A stretch of 64,000 nt of DNA from Patiria pectinifera (taxonomy: Eukaryota > Echinodermata > Asteroidea > Valvatida > Asterinidae). Where the stretch lies: positions 32,353,366-32,417,365 of the forward strand of contig CM057135.1 of the NCBI GenBank assembly GCA_029964075.1. The letters are read 5' to 3'. The notes beneath the pieces were generated by a model. The model was given only the letters and a program-made list of their open reading frames with translations. It did no database searches and was not told where the DNA came from. Made by a program: the position numbers and the translations under genes. Below are positions 37,190-47,763 of the stretch, in pieces; within the stretch, counting starts at the first letter, position 1, and each line of letters begins with the position of its first letter.

Positions 37190-38928
37190 TATAAGGTGTT
37201 GAGACTGAACACTCAGGCCATGTCAAAATTACCGCCCTACGGCTTGAAATTACACATGTGCCTATGGAAGCGGCTACAGCCGAGCATGACGAATCGGCTG
37301 GCTGGTTAGTGATCCAGCAGCGGGCACCGCAACAAAATTATATAGTTCAATAGTTTTTAACAACTCCGAAACAGCAACAACTTTGAAAGCAAAGCGCATA
37401 AAGCTACAGAAATCATTGCGTTTAATACTTGTCTTCATTAAGCGACAAATTCACTGTCTTTATCTTACAAAACAGAACACAAAACCTGTGATTTGATTTG
37501 TGACAATTACTCTGAAACCACAACTTTGAAGAAAAAAAATGCATAAAGCATTGAGGTCATTGCATTAAAAATGTCTTCATTGCGCAACAATAAATTCAGA
37601 GTCACTCTGCCGTTATCATAAAATTGCATTGAGGCCCAGGCTACATTCATTTAAGTGAACTTGTACATGTACAGTCCAACCAAATGAAACACGGAGTCGT
37701 TGTAGAGGTACGTATAGCAAGTATAGCCAACATGAAGTGAAGTGTGAAAATAACAACTCCCACCTTTGCCCCGATAGAATTGAAAAGTTTGTTTTGAATT
37801 TCTAGAATGAAAGGTTTTTTTTTCAATCCTATACCCATTGAAATATTGAACAGTAGTAAACTGTATAGAAATACTGCGCATGGTGCATAACTGCAGGGGA
37901 CATGACCACTGGTGCATTACTGTAAACAACACTAACTTTGCATATTGTGAAGAATATCCGGGTGACGGTGAAGTTGAACACGCCCAGCGTTCATTTTTTT
38001 TTTACCTAACCTCGCCTGTGTTGTATCGTTTTGGTTGGTTGAAATGTTGAAACCAAAGACCAGTTCTTTTAGAACTTAAAGCAAGACTGTTCTTATCAGA
38101 ATTAAAACTACTTAGCGAAAGTTGATAATAAACAGGACAAAATCTTTTCGGAACTAAATATCTACTTGGGCAGTAGTTATTACACCATGGTGTTACCACA
38201 AACCGAAACGATGCCGATACTCCACCAAGCAAAGCCTTAAATCTTATTTACATGTACATACCAAGCTATAGACTCCCAAACAATTTCCTCCAAACTTGAA
38301 AAGATAGGTTTTTAAAATTCGCACATGTGTGAAATACCCGAAACATTTTACATTTCAACCTTAATTTCTGTCAGAGTGTCATTTTCAGGGCTGTCCATTT
38401 TTCGAATAATTTTAGTATTCTATTACTAAAAACTGAGTTTGATCGAATAGTCGTAACTGCCAGCTGCAACTGCGTGCAGTGTCAGACAAAATTTGCATGC
38501 TGAGCGTGCCAGTTACATTTTGGGTGTGGCGATCAATATAGAGTTTTTTGCAGTGTTTTATAGCTGCAAAGGGTTTTAACCTGCTAAAAGGATAGAAACA
38601 TTGAACCGCCGTCGACAAAAACGTTACTTTCTACAAAACCAAGTGGTACCTGACAATAAAACATCACAATGATAAAGTTTCATAACAGTCGTGTGTGTAC
38701 ATGTATGTGTGTGATTTTTTTTTGTTTTCAGATATTCAAAGCAGCAAAAAGCTTTTGGAATATTCAGTTGTTGATCGAATATTTGAATATTGAGGATATT
38801 CGGGACAGCCTTATTCATTTTCAAGTACATTTTGAAAACTTTTCATGATGCTTCTTTCCCGTTTAGAAGCCAAGACCAGCTTGTCAGAGAGAGAACGAAT
38901 TTAAGTTTTTTTCTTAAGGTTTAAGACT

Positions 38929-38994
38929 CTAAATGGCTGTATTTTATAGTTGTGGAATATTCTAAATGGCTGTATTTTATAGTTGTGGAATATT
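38929..38994 (+). repeat. Perfect tandem duplication of 33 bp
   Basis: A 33-bp unit starting CTAAATGGCTGTATTTTATA occurs twice back to back without an observed difference. Confidence 0.85.
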
Positions 38995-39280
38995 ACATAC
39001 TTTACACTTTCAAATTATTTGTGGCACAATAACAATAATTTAGGCCGATCTTTTTGTGTGTTAAAGGCGCAAAAGCAATCCAAATTTAAAATCCTTTTCC
39101 TAGGGTTGCAAATATATTTTTTTTATTTCATTAAGAAAGAAACAAGAAAAATAACAATTTTAGGAGTGCATAACTACTTGTTGAAGAGCAGTGCAGGAGC
39201 AACATTAATCTGTTAAGTTCTTTTATCTGTAATTGAAATTGTTATTGCAAAAAGTCCAAGTGCTTCAATCACTTCTCAAA

Positions 39281-39612
39281 AGTGGGGGGGGGGGGACATA
39301 CCTTGATCAGCACTAATCCCTAACGTCGTGGGGTCAAGGACCCACTCAAGAGCCCGGAAAATTTTGGATTCTAGATGCTGTATGGCAATTTGAGGCAGTT
39401 TATGAATGACCACTTAAACCAATTTTTTTGTAGTAAAACAAATGATCTTCTAAACATCATTTTCGAGTTTGGAGTCATTAATATCTAATCTGAGCTATAT
39501 AATCATTATATAGGGAACATTTTTTTTATTCAGGGACAAAAAATATCTCTCCCCCCACTTTAAACAGTGGAGGAGACTTGGTCCCCCCCTTCTCCGACTG
39601 ATTGCACCCATG
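39281..39612 (+). repeat. Poly-G-bearing element, family G, copy 3
   Basis: A run of 12 G follows CAAAAGTGG, and the right end has GTCCCCCCCTTCTCC. The internal phrase GGATTCTAGATGCTGTATGG and the ATCTTCTAAACATCATTTTC block match the copy at 13.2 kb. Confidence 0.7.
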
Positions 39613-39687
39613 TAAAAAGACCATGACACTCACAAATCACTCACAATTTTGAATATTCACCATCTTTGTTATTACTTTTGTGCCCAG

Positions 39688-39866
39688 GAATTTCCATGCT
39701 CGCCCCAAGCCATTCTATGACGGCAGCAGCCCTCTCGTTGCGGCAACCGCAGCACCTGCTGGTGCCTCCGGGCCGCTGGTCGTGGCAGCCATCACTGCAA
39801 TTACCATTGTCGTCGTCCTAGTCGTCGGCGTTCCGCTTGCCGTCATTTTTGGAGTCGTCCTGCCAA
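39688..39866 (+). CDS. HYR gene, exon 3: transmembrane segment
   Basis: This 179-nt exon runs from acceptor TTTTGTGCCCAG to donor CTGCCAA|GTAATT, entering phase 2 and leaving phase 1. It encodes a basic/aromatic stretch NFHARPKPFY, an Ala/Pro-rich linker, then a hydrophobic helix rich in Val, Ile, Ala and Leu (TIVVVLVVGVPLAVIFGVVL). With the start at 31804 the helix would fall near residues 57-86. Positive residues lie on the N-terminal side, so the N-terminus should be cytosolic and the HYR domains outside (type II topology). The next exon by phase is at 47251, placing the 7.2-kb transposon inside this gene's intron. No similarity to a named family was recognised for this exon by itself. Confidence 0.75.
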
Positions 39867-39905
39867 GTAATTAAGTTCATAGAGACAAAATGTGTTCAAT
39901 TTGAT

Positions 39906-40255
39906 TTAGTCAGGTTCACTATGTTAAGAAATATAGTTTCGTTCAAATTTTTTGGAGATTAGCAAACTTATACATTTTTAGAATCTTCAGAGCATGGAGA
40001 ATCGGAAAATCAATGTTGGCATTTGCGTAGACACCTGTATGGCGGCCATCTTGGATTTTCAAAATGGCCGCCATAAAATACATAATTTGTGCTGTTTTCG
40101 GCTTCTTGTCAACCAAAAAACATAATTTAAGAGGCTAATCCTGTGTTTTTTGGGTCAAGGAATCTACTAAAAGCCACACAATAGTGCTCCGGATTAAAGA
40201 AAACACCAAAATGGTATGCGAAAACCATTTTCTTTATATTTGTGACATATCAGTG
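39906..40255 (+). repeat. Left terminal inverted repeat of the 7.2-kb element
   Basis: It matches the inverted right end through the blocks GGAGATTAGC, TTTTTAGAATCTTCAGAGCA, AAATCAATGTTGGCATTTGC, CGGCTTCT and TTTATATTTGTGACATATCA. It contains an internal palindrome, ATGGCGGCCAT...ATGGCCGCCAT, at 40039-40084. Confidence 0.85.
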
Positions 40256-41386
40256 CTAATCCTATGTTTTCTGGTGCATATACGCCACAGAGTGGAACAA
40301 TAATATTCCGCTTACATTTTTCGATCTACAAACTCTTTATGTTACAGGAAATAAATTATATGGCCCCGCCCAAACAAAACTTTCTATTGCTGTGGCCAGA
40401 ACAACAGAGGGCGACGTTGGGAGTGGTAATCCAGTGCACTTAATTAAATTTGCATTGTTTCAGTAGTTATGCCCAAAATTTACTCTCACTGTTCTATTCT
40501 CCCACAGGTATGTTCAATTTTTTCTTATGGTCATGTTTTAATTTAAGTGTCATAGATTAAGGATGGCTACTTGTTTTAACTTCATTGTTAAAGATGTTGA
40601 AGGATTGAATGGATGGAAAGTTATGTAAGTTTCAGATCTGTTGTTTCAAAGTAACATGCAAAATTTGCATACATTATTTAAATCTGCACAAACCACAAGT
40701 CATGAGTAAGATAATTCTGATCATATTGAATTCCATGCTTATTGTCTATTGATAATAGGATACTATCTGTCATTCTGTCCATTTGTAGATAAAGCTGTGG
40801 ATATTATGCCTTACTGAGCTTTTGGGGAATCGCTTGATAAATTTGAGATATACATGTGCATTTTACGTAAAGTTTTAAGAGTTGACATGATTGTTTTCTC
40901 AGAAGTGGACTGCTATGCAAACGTTACTCATTAGAATACTTGCAGAAAAAAGTTGCATATAAGCTGGTTACTTTGATTCACTACACATTCATTTACACTC
41001 GAATTCATTGAACTTGTTTTGGAAGTAATTAAAAAAAAACACCGGGCAATATATAAAGAAAGTTGTGTTTCTCAAGTGAGGCATAGACTTATAATTACTT
41101 ACCTGATAGGCCTAATGAAACATTAATTTGTTTTGTGGATATTGCCTGCCATATTGAAACTTGTATCTTGGTGACTGGAAATGATTGTAGGTGTGGACTA
41201 AATGACTGTTCATGTTGCTAGGACTAGAGGGCCAGACTAATAGGAATTTAAGTTTCCACTATTGTAAATGTCATGTATAAGTTATTGAGTAATGTTTTGC
41301 ACTTATTAAAATTTGCATTGTTTCATTTGACATGCCCAAATCAAGTCCTCATTGTTGTTGTTTTTCATCGTTTTATTCTGCGACAG

Positions 41387-41477
41387 CGAGCTAGTGCCCA
41401 TATCCCCAGAATACTGCACCCTGGTTACTGTCATTCAATATGCCAATTCCATCATTCCAGGGACAAGGAATCCACCT
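41387..41477 (+). pseudogene. Upstream coding exon of the transposon gene
   Basis: This 91-nt segment lies between an acceptor-like TTCTGCGACAG and a strong donor, CACCT|GTAAGTAT. Spliced to the acceptor TGCCTGTAG at 41595-41596 it reads in frame into the main body (ISPEYCTLVTVIQYANSI then PGTRNPP joined to VIMMDESS). The splice pair and continuous frame support it, but the first codons are not visible. Alternatively translation starts at the paired ATGs at 41603-41608. Confidence 0.45.
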
Positions 41478-41596
41478 GTAAGTATACCGTAGCTAGAGTC
41501 CTACTTATTCTAATGCGTTGTTTATTTTCATAAAAATATATCTTGGCAGCAGTTCAATTCATCTGACTAACGGTGGATGTTGTTCTGTGCCTGTAG

Positions 41597-42100
41597 GTCA
41601 TTATGATGGATGAAAGCTCTTATGATGACAACTCCAATGAGCCTGTGGACTGGAAACTATGCATCTTCTGTCAGGAGTCTAACACAAGTAAAGGGGCAGT
41701 TGTTCTGAATCCAAGGACCGAATCCTACCAGAAACTACTTGATGTGGTGGCAGAGCGAGCCGGTGTACATGATGGAAAATATGTTGCAATTCAGAGACGT
41801 CTGCAAGGATGTACAAAAGAGATGCTGCTCGACAAGGAAACAATATGGCACCGAAGCTGCTATTCTTCTGCCACAAACCAGACAGAGTTACAGCGAGCCA
41901 GAGACCGCTTCGAACATTCCATGTCCTCAGGACGGTGTGCCATAAAAAAACGAGGCTATAAAAGATCCAGCTCAGAAATGGAAGCAGATACACCAGGAAC
42001 ATCAATGCCGTTCACAAGATCTGCGACAAAGCCTTTGTCAAAAGTCCAGTGTTTCTTTTGTCAATCAGATAACGGTCAAGCTCTCCTCACAGTTAGAACA
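41597..42100 (+). pseudogene. Transposon gene block 1: paired zinc-binding-like modules
   Basis: This block opens with two ATG codons and an acidic N-terminus, then LCIFCQESNTSKG and, about 65 residues on, WHRSCY. This gives a C-x2-C...H-x3-C module. A second one begins QCFFCQSDNGQ and finishes after the first frameshift with YHKLCW (about 42208-42225). A basic, Ser-rich linker with KKRGYKRSSSEME lies between. Such paired modules commonly bind nucleic acid; that role is inferred here. Confidence 0.65.
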
Positions 42101-43645
42101 GGAACTCAGGGAAGGCACTCAGGCAAGCAGTAGAAATTTCCCAAGATCCAGTGTTGATGACAAGATTAAGCAATGCAATATCGCCTTGTGATGCCCATGC
42201 AATAGATGTCAGATATCATAAGCTGTGCTGGACACAAAATGTGTTCCATGTCCTCAGGGATCATACCAGTAAAAAAGCCAAGTCATCGACGCCAGACCTG
42301 CCCTTGCAGATGTCATGCTTGATCGAGTTGATCAATCTTGTTGAAATAGAAACTCAAAACAAAGCATATCTCCCCATGGACGTCATAGAAAACATACATC
42401 TCCATGCTTGGGGTAGCCTAGAGGCACAGAAGCACACGCCAATGCTGACAAGACAATGGCTGAAGGATAAGATTCTTCAGGATTTACCCAGTGTGAATTC
42501 CGTGAGGCAGAAAGACAGACGAAAGCCATCAGTTCTTTACTGCCCTGAAGCCTGTGAAGAAGATATGGTCCACACGTCTATGGTACAAGACCATTTGAGT
42601 GAAATGGACAATACAAAGATGTTATACAAGGCAGCTAAACTAATACGCAGAAGTATTGCAAACTTCACTGACGAGAAGAAACAGTCAGACACAGTTACTG
42701 TAATGAGCACGGCAGAAGACGTTCCACCAGAGTTGTACAGCCTTATGCGATGGATTTTGGTAGGACCTGAAGAAGAGGTGCAAACAGAGATGAGGCGCAG
42801 GACAGTTGACCAATCAGCACTGACATTAAGCCAGAACATCATGTATGCTTTCAAGACCAAAAGGCAAGTTCAGCACCAACCCAAGCAAGCAACAGAAAAA
42901 TTCAGGACACAACACACCCGAGAAAATCCACAGGTTCTGGGTTTGGCACTTACCATTCATCACGACACCAGGAACAAGAAACTAATGAACCTCCTTCATT
43001 CACAGAACTATTGTGTACCATACAGTCGGTCAATGCTCTTGGAAACAGCTATAGCTAATGCTGTAGTGGAAAACACACGGTTGTTCAATGGCCTCTACGT
43101 CCCACCCTTCCTCAAAAGGAACCTTTGTTTTCTTTGCCATTGACAATACAGACTTTGCCGAGGACACAGCTGATGGGAAATGCACCACACATGGGACAAT
43201 CACTGCAGTGTATCAGAAGGCCAATGCTCCAGGAGAGGTCATCGCACCCAGTCTCGAGCTTAGCGAGGCAAAGAATCTGTCAGTTGCCCCATATCATGTA
43301 CCCATCAAGCAATGTAGCAAACCAAAACCTGGACTAGTCAAGAGAGCACAAGAATTCAAGGTCGACACAAAAGGGGTTGCAGAGTCCTATAAACTGACCA
43401 CCCTAGGCTGGCTAGTAGCGTCTGCCCTGTCCAGAGACAAGGATAATGGAGAACATGGCAGTATCCCTGGTTGGGCTGGATTCAAGTCACTCGTGTCACC
43501 TGGAAAATCCTTGACCCAAGTTGGTGCACTACCGTTGCTGCCAGAAGTTGCACATGAGTGGTCTACAATGCTGACTGTGATTCTACAAGCATCCCAGTTG
43601 AAGAGCTTGGTCGTTGGCGAAGAACACCCAACAGTGATTACCTTC

Positions 43646-45288
43646 GACATGGCCTTATAGAAGAGGCGGTGCAGATAGTGGATTCAAGGGATGATCTGAA
43701 AAGAACAGTTCTTCCCAGGCTGGGTGAGCTTCACACTGCAATGGCTGCACTAAGGGCACTTGGCACGTCTATTGAAAATTCTGGGATAGATGATGCGTGG
43801 ATTGAGGCTGATGTATATGGCTCTGCCACAACACGACAGATCTTGAAGTGTGCCCACTACAAAGAACTCTTCGTGCACATATACATACGTACATGGTTCT
43901 GTATGAACTTCTCCTAGAGAAGTTCTTTGCAGAAAAGCCAAACCTCAAATCCATCTGCTCAAAGCCAGTGAATGAAGTCCAGGAAGCCTTTGCAAGATCA
44001 GCAGTTGACAGAGGCATTAGTCCAGAATGCATCGCTAATGCCAATGACCACCTGCTTCAAACCCTCACTGACGAAGATGTTATTGAGCAGCTGAATACAT
44101 GGGAAGCAGAAAAAAGCTCAAATGCAATGTTCAAGTCAATAACAAATTACCTCCATCGTGTTGAAACCATCCTGTTCTTCGTCGAAGCTTCAAGAAATGC
44201 AGATCTAGTTCTCCACCTGCAAGCTGGAGAGGCACAAAGTAAGCTCTTCTTCGCCCTGGATCGGATAAAATACAAACGTCTTTGGCCACGGTACATTGCA
44301 GACATGCAGGAGCTGAAGTGCAGTCATCCGGAAACCTGGCGTGAACTTCAGGACGGGAATATTTCTGTCACTAAGAGTGAGATACCATTTGTCTCCATTG
44401 GCGCAGATCACGCATGTGAACAACTAAATAGGATGATGAAGATACACTCTGGGTTAATTGGTATTTCCAATAATGCCAACGCACGACAGCGGTTCTTTCT
44501 GGCTGCACCAGAGATGTCACGCCTCTCAACAGAGTTTAAAGGGCAATTTGGTGTCACTGCTCATAAACCACAAGAACACCATGAGGTACAACCAAGTGCT
44601 ATCAAGAAAGAGCACCAGGCTGTCAACAAGATCAAGGCCGCCATACTGAGTCACGGGAATCCCTTTGATGCAGAAGGCGATCAGCTTTACAACTTCATGA
44701 CACATGCATATGTTCCCCAAGAGGGTGTTCCACAGATTTTGAATGTCGACAAAAATGGCCAGAAACTGTATGAGGAGTACGTTGCTGAACGCATCAAGGG
44801 AGACGTCAGCCTATGGGCACCAGTTAAGAAGCAGAACAACTCCATGTTCTTGTCAGGAATCAAGAAGCAAACTGTAAAGGTCCGAGACCAATCGGTGGAT
44901 CTGAAAGAAACAAAAGAACTCTTTGGTCGGTTTATGGTTCTAGCCAGATCAAACCGGGACATCGATCAGAAGGATGCGGTCGGGAAATATGAGTTTACTC
45001 TGACTCCCAGGGCATTGTTTGCTCCAGATGGATCAATGCTTCCATGTACAGACAAGTCGAAGCTCATACATTGCCTGGAAAAGCTGGGAAAAAGCAATGA
45101 AACTCATCAGAATGCACAAGCACCAGCATCTGCGGAACATGTTGGTGAAGCAGAAACAGAGAGTCCAAAAATTGCCATTGTGGATGGAATGGTGCTTGTT
45201 CAACAGATGGCAAAGAAACCTGGGACAATCAGCACAGTTAAAGATCTTGGCCAACACTTCAATGACAAGCTGATGTTGTTGACAGCAG
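43646..45288 (+). pseudogene. Transposon gene block: candidate catalytic core
   Basis: Two blocks are joined by a -1 shift near 43867. The residues VITFDMAL, LGELHTAMAALRALGTSI, EADVYGSATT, RAHIHTYMVLYELLL, FVSIGADHACEQLNR and LAAPEMSRLSTEF appear in this order. The pattern D...H...D-H-x-x-E-Q is recognisable in a large family of uncharacterised invertebrate proteins. A DDE-type nuclease fold is a hypothesis; no structure or family search was possible. Confidence 0.5.
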
Positions 45289-45908
45289 ATTTGAGGTTAT
45301 TTTGGTCTTTGACACCTACAAAGCTGACTCGTTGAAACAGAAAACAAGGGAGAAACAAGGCAAACATCCGATTCAGTACCAGATTGCTGACGACACCAAC
45401 ATTAAACACAAACCAATAGCACGCTTCCTATCTCTAAAAGAAGAAATCCGATCTAACTGAATACCTTGCACAGGCAGTAATCAAGTATAACGCGAACTCC
45501 CGAAAATTAGTCATCACATCAGCATCAGGCCGCACAAGAAGCAACCGTGACATGCAGTTTGAAGACAACAACCATGAGGAGGCTGACACATTAATGATCT
45601 GCTTAGCAGCAGCTGCAGCACAGCGCTGTCCTGAAGCACGGATTGTCTTCTTCAGCCCAGATACCGATGTCTTGGTTCTGGTTATTGCACACTACGACCA
45701 GCTCTGCAAACACACCTCGATACGTATGGTATCAGGTACTTTGGAGATTGAGCCAATCTGGAGTGCGCTGGGACGAGACAAGGCAGTAGCATTACTGGTA
45801 TTCCATGCATTCACCGGAGCGGACAATGTTGGAAGATTCTCTGGTGTAGGAAAACCAAGTGGTTTCAACAGTACATTAAGGTTGACAGGGACATCATCTC
45901 AGCACTGA
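45288..45908 (+). pseudogene. Transposon gene block: PIN/FEN1-like domain
   Basis: A segment with VFDTYKADSLKQKTREKQ and DDTNIKHKPIARFLSLKE runs to about 45443, then the frame shifts into DLTEYLAQA and on to HEEADTLMICLAAAA. Next come SPDTDVLVLVIAHYD, with Asp codons at 45660 and 45666, and FHAFTGADNVGRF. Clustered acidic residues after predicted beta strands are typical of PIN/FEN1-like nucleases, but the assignment is by motif only. Confidence 0.55.
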
Positions 45909-46405
45909 TGAAACTGACAGAGGAAGGCGACCTAACACAGGAGGTGAATGGTGCATTAGCCAAGTTTGTATGCTTAATGTACTGCCCAAAGGGCATTCAT
46001 ATAACAAGTATTCCTGACCTGAGGTGGCATCTGTTTTGTAAACATCTGGCAGAAAGCAGCAAGTTGCCTCCTACAGTTGGTGCCCTTGAGTGTGTGCGCG
46101 TACAGAGTAGGGTGTGGTGCCAAGCCACCTTGACGTGGCAACGTCTGTTTGACCCACTCAAACATGGCTATTACCAGAATGACCATGATGAGATACTTCC
46201 TACCACCACGAAGGTTCCACCTGCACCACAGGCCATTGTAGAGTTGGTGAGATGTCAGTGTAAAGCCCATTGCACATCCCAGAGGTGTTCATGCAGGAGA
46301 CACAACTTGGCTTGCACAGACCTTTGTTTGTGTGGAAGTGACTGCGAAAATGATGCGGACTGTATTGCCCAAAGTGACACTCAGGACAGTGATGAAGATT
46401 TGTGA
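45908..46405 (+). pseudogene. Transposon gene block: C-terminal region with CXC domain
   Basis: This block contains DLRWHLFCKHLAESSKLPPT, then a cysteine cluster at about 46253-46350 with spacing C-x-C-x3-C-x4-C-x-C-x6-C-x3-C-x-C-x3-C, and an acidic tail ending SDEDL. The spacing matches half of a tesmin/TSO1-type CXC domain, known to bind DNA with zinc. A stop codon at 46403-46405 ends the gene. The block is intact over 165 codons. Confidence 0.7.
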
Positions 46406-46525
46406 AAGCATAATCGTGAACAATATCGACCTAGTAGATCCTGTGTAAGAAAGTTATAGTTTAAGCTAATAACTAACAAGGCTTTTGTTTTTTGCTTTAT
46501 AAACCGTAACTTCAAAAGAATTGCG

Positions 46526-46905
46526 GCATGTATTATGTAATACAGTCAATCACAAACACAAAGACAGTGGTGCTCATTTAGCATTGTTTCATTGCTTTGA
46601 TATACTCCTGAGCACTATTTTGAGGAGTTTATCGGATTCACTAAACCAGAAAAAATAGGATTACATACTTAAATAAGTTTATAGATTGACTAGATACCGA
46701 GATAGCGCAAAATATGTATTACGTAACACTGATATGTCACAAATATAAAGAAAATGGTTTTCACATACCTTTTTTGTTGCTTTCTATAATCCTGGGCACT
46801 ATTGTGAGGCTTTAAATAGATTCCTTGACCCAGAAAACATAGTATTGGCCTCTTAAATTATGGTTTTTGGTTGACTAGAAGCCGAAAACTGCGAAAATTA
46901 TGTAT
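46526..46905 (+). repeat. Subterminal tandem repeat (two units of about 185 bp) in the transposon's right end
   Basis: Units begin at about 46526 (CATGTATTATGTAATACAGT) and 46711 (AATATGTATTACGTAACACT). Both then run through TCACAAA, a segment near CACTATTTTGAGGAGTTTAT / CACTATTGTGAGGCTTTAAA, and a block before GACTAG. The outer unit overlaps the right terminal inverted repeat. The left end keeps at most a fragment of a second unit. Confidence 0.65.
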
Positions 46906-47067
46906 TTTATGGCGGCCATTTTGAAAATCCAAGATGGCCGCCATGCAGGTGTCTATGCAAATGCCAACATTGATTTTCTGATTCACCATGCTCTGAAGAT
47001 TCTAAAAATGTATAGTTTGGCTAATCTCCAAAAAAATTGAACAAAAATACATAGTGAACCTGACTAA
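46727..47067 (-). repeat. Right terminal inverted repeat of the 7.2-kb element
   Basis: This is the inverted partner of 39906-40255, ending ACATAGTGAACCTGACTAA. It includes the ATGGCGGCCAT...ATGGCCGCCAT palindrome at 46909-46944, as the left end does. Confidence 0.85.
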
Positions 47068-47250
47068 TTCAACAAATTGCACATTTCAATATGTTTTAAT
47101 TTAAGAAGATTCAAGTAGTTAATATAATTTTTTTTAAAAATTCAAGATGTTGTAGTATTACTTTTCTCCTTTTTTCAAATCATTTGTCTAGATGTTTGCT
47201 TTCATGCTACCTTATTGAAATAAATGTTTTCTTTCTTGATCGATTTACAG

Positions 47251-47277
47251 ATGCAACGACAGATACTGTAACTCCAG
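47251..47277 (+). CDS. HYR gene, exon 4: 27-nt stalk exon
   Basis: A tiny exon lies between CGATTTACAG and CCAG|GTATTA. In phase 1 it adds ATTDTVTP, Thr-rich and Pro-containing, matching the phase of the exon before and after the transposon. It is likely part of an extracellular stalk open to O-glycosylation (inference). Confidence 0.6.
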
Positions 47278-47763
47278 GTATTACTTCGTTCATTTTTTTT
47301 TCAAACTTGAATAATGTTTTAAAAGGTTCCTTCTGTAACTGATGAATTTATTTCTTTTAACAAAAACAAATGGCAAATGATTTATAAATGCTCAAGTTTT
47401 GGTCATTTTATGTATTAAAAGTTTATTTACAACAGACTAACTGCACATGTACATAATGTGCATATGAACAGGTACATGTATGTGTATATGGTATATAGTG
47501 CAACCACGTAAAACAAGACTTGAAAAACCACCACGGGTTTTGCAACCCTCTGAGACGAAAAGAGGCAAAAGTAGCAGAGATTCTGATAGAACGTAGGATC
47601 TGTGGTATGAATTGGAGCACGCTATTTAAAACCACTTTTTAAGATTCGTTCAGAAAAGCATGTTTATACTAGCTTTAACTTAATTGCCGTTGATTTCTGA
47701 ATTACTGTAAATGTCTATATTCTTTTTTTTCATTTGCCCCTTTTTTTCTGAATGTTTCATCAG

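Larger units (their letters stand above)
36098..39687 (+). other. Second intron of the HYR gene
   Basis: This 3.6-kb intron holds a palindromic MITE (36692-37189), a duplicated 33-bp segment (38929-38994) and a poly-G element (39281-39612). No extra exon was recognised. Confidence 0.55.
41597..46405 (+). pseudogene. Decayed transposon gene: zinc-finger, conserved core, PIN-like and CXC domains
   Basis: The coding sequence is about 1,600 codons in eight blocks of different frame with almost no internal nonsense codons. Shifts lie near 42100, 43112, 43655, 43867, 45288, 45443 and 45858; five behave as -1 and two as +1. In order it shows a CIFCQ...WHRSC module, a CFFCQ...YHKLCW module, and a large middle region with FFAIDNTDF. 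Next come an Asp in VITFDMAL (43646-43648), LGELHTAMAALRALG, and ADHACEQLNR with its Glu at 44418-44420. The FDTYKADSLKQKTREK segment follows, then HEEADT (45573-45590), SPDTDVLVL, and the C-terminal cysteine cluster. The PIN/FEN1-like call rests on acidic motifs; the Asp and Glu of the core could be part of an RNase-H-type transposase (inference). This copy cannot make the full protein as sequenced. Confidence 0.75.
39906..47067 (+). mobile_element. Approximately 7.2-kb DNA transposon with long terminal inverted repeats and a PIN/CXC-type gene
   Basis: The element is bounded by inverted repeats that begin TTAGTCAGGTTCACTATGT on the left and end with its complement on the right. The inverted repeats run about 350 bp on the left and 341 bp on the right, roughly 85-90% alike by eye. 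Between them lies one long degraded plus-strand gene (41387-46405). The gene is oriented with the host HYR gene, and the element sits entirely in one of its introns. A TA could be the target duplication (TA/GTCAGG at the left and CCTGAC/TA at the right). A few bases of further similarity outside (AAATGTG...CAATTTG) leave the exact end uncertain. Proteins of this type appear in many copies in marine invertebrate genomes as I recall them, which fits mobility. I cannot place it in a named transposon superfamily. Confidence 0.8.

Noticed and set aside
46600..46900. A second, separate MITE next to the transposon gene
   Set aside because: The sequence is explained by the subterminal tandem repeat and the inverted repeat of the same element.
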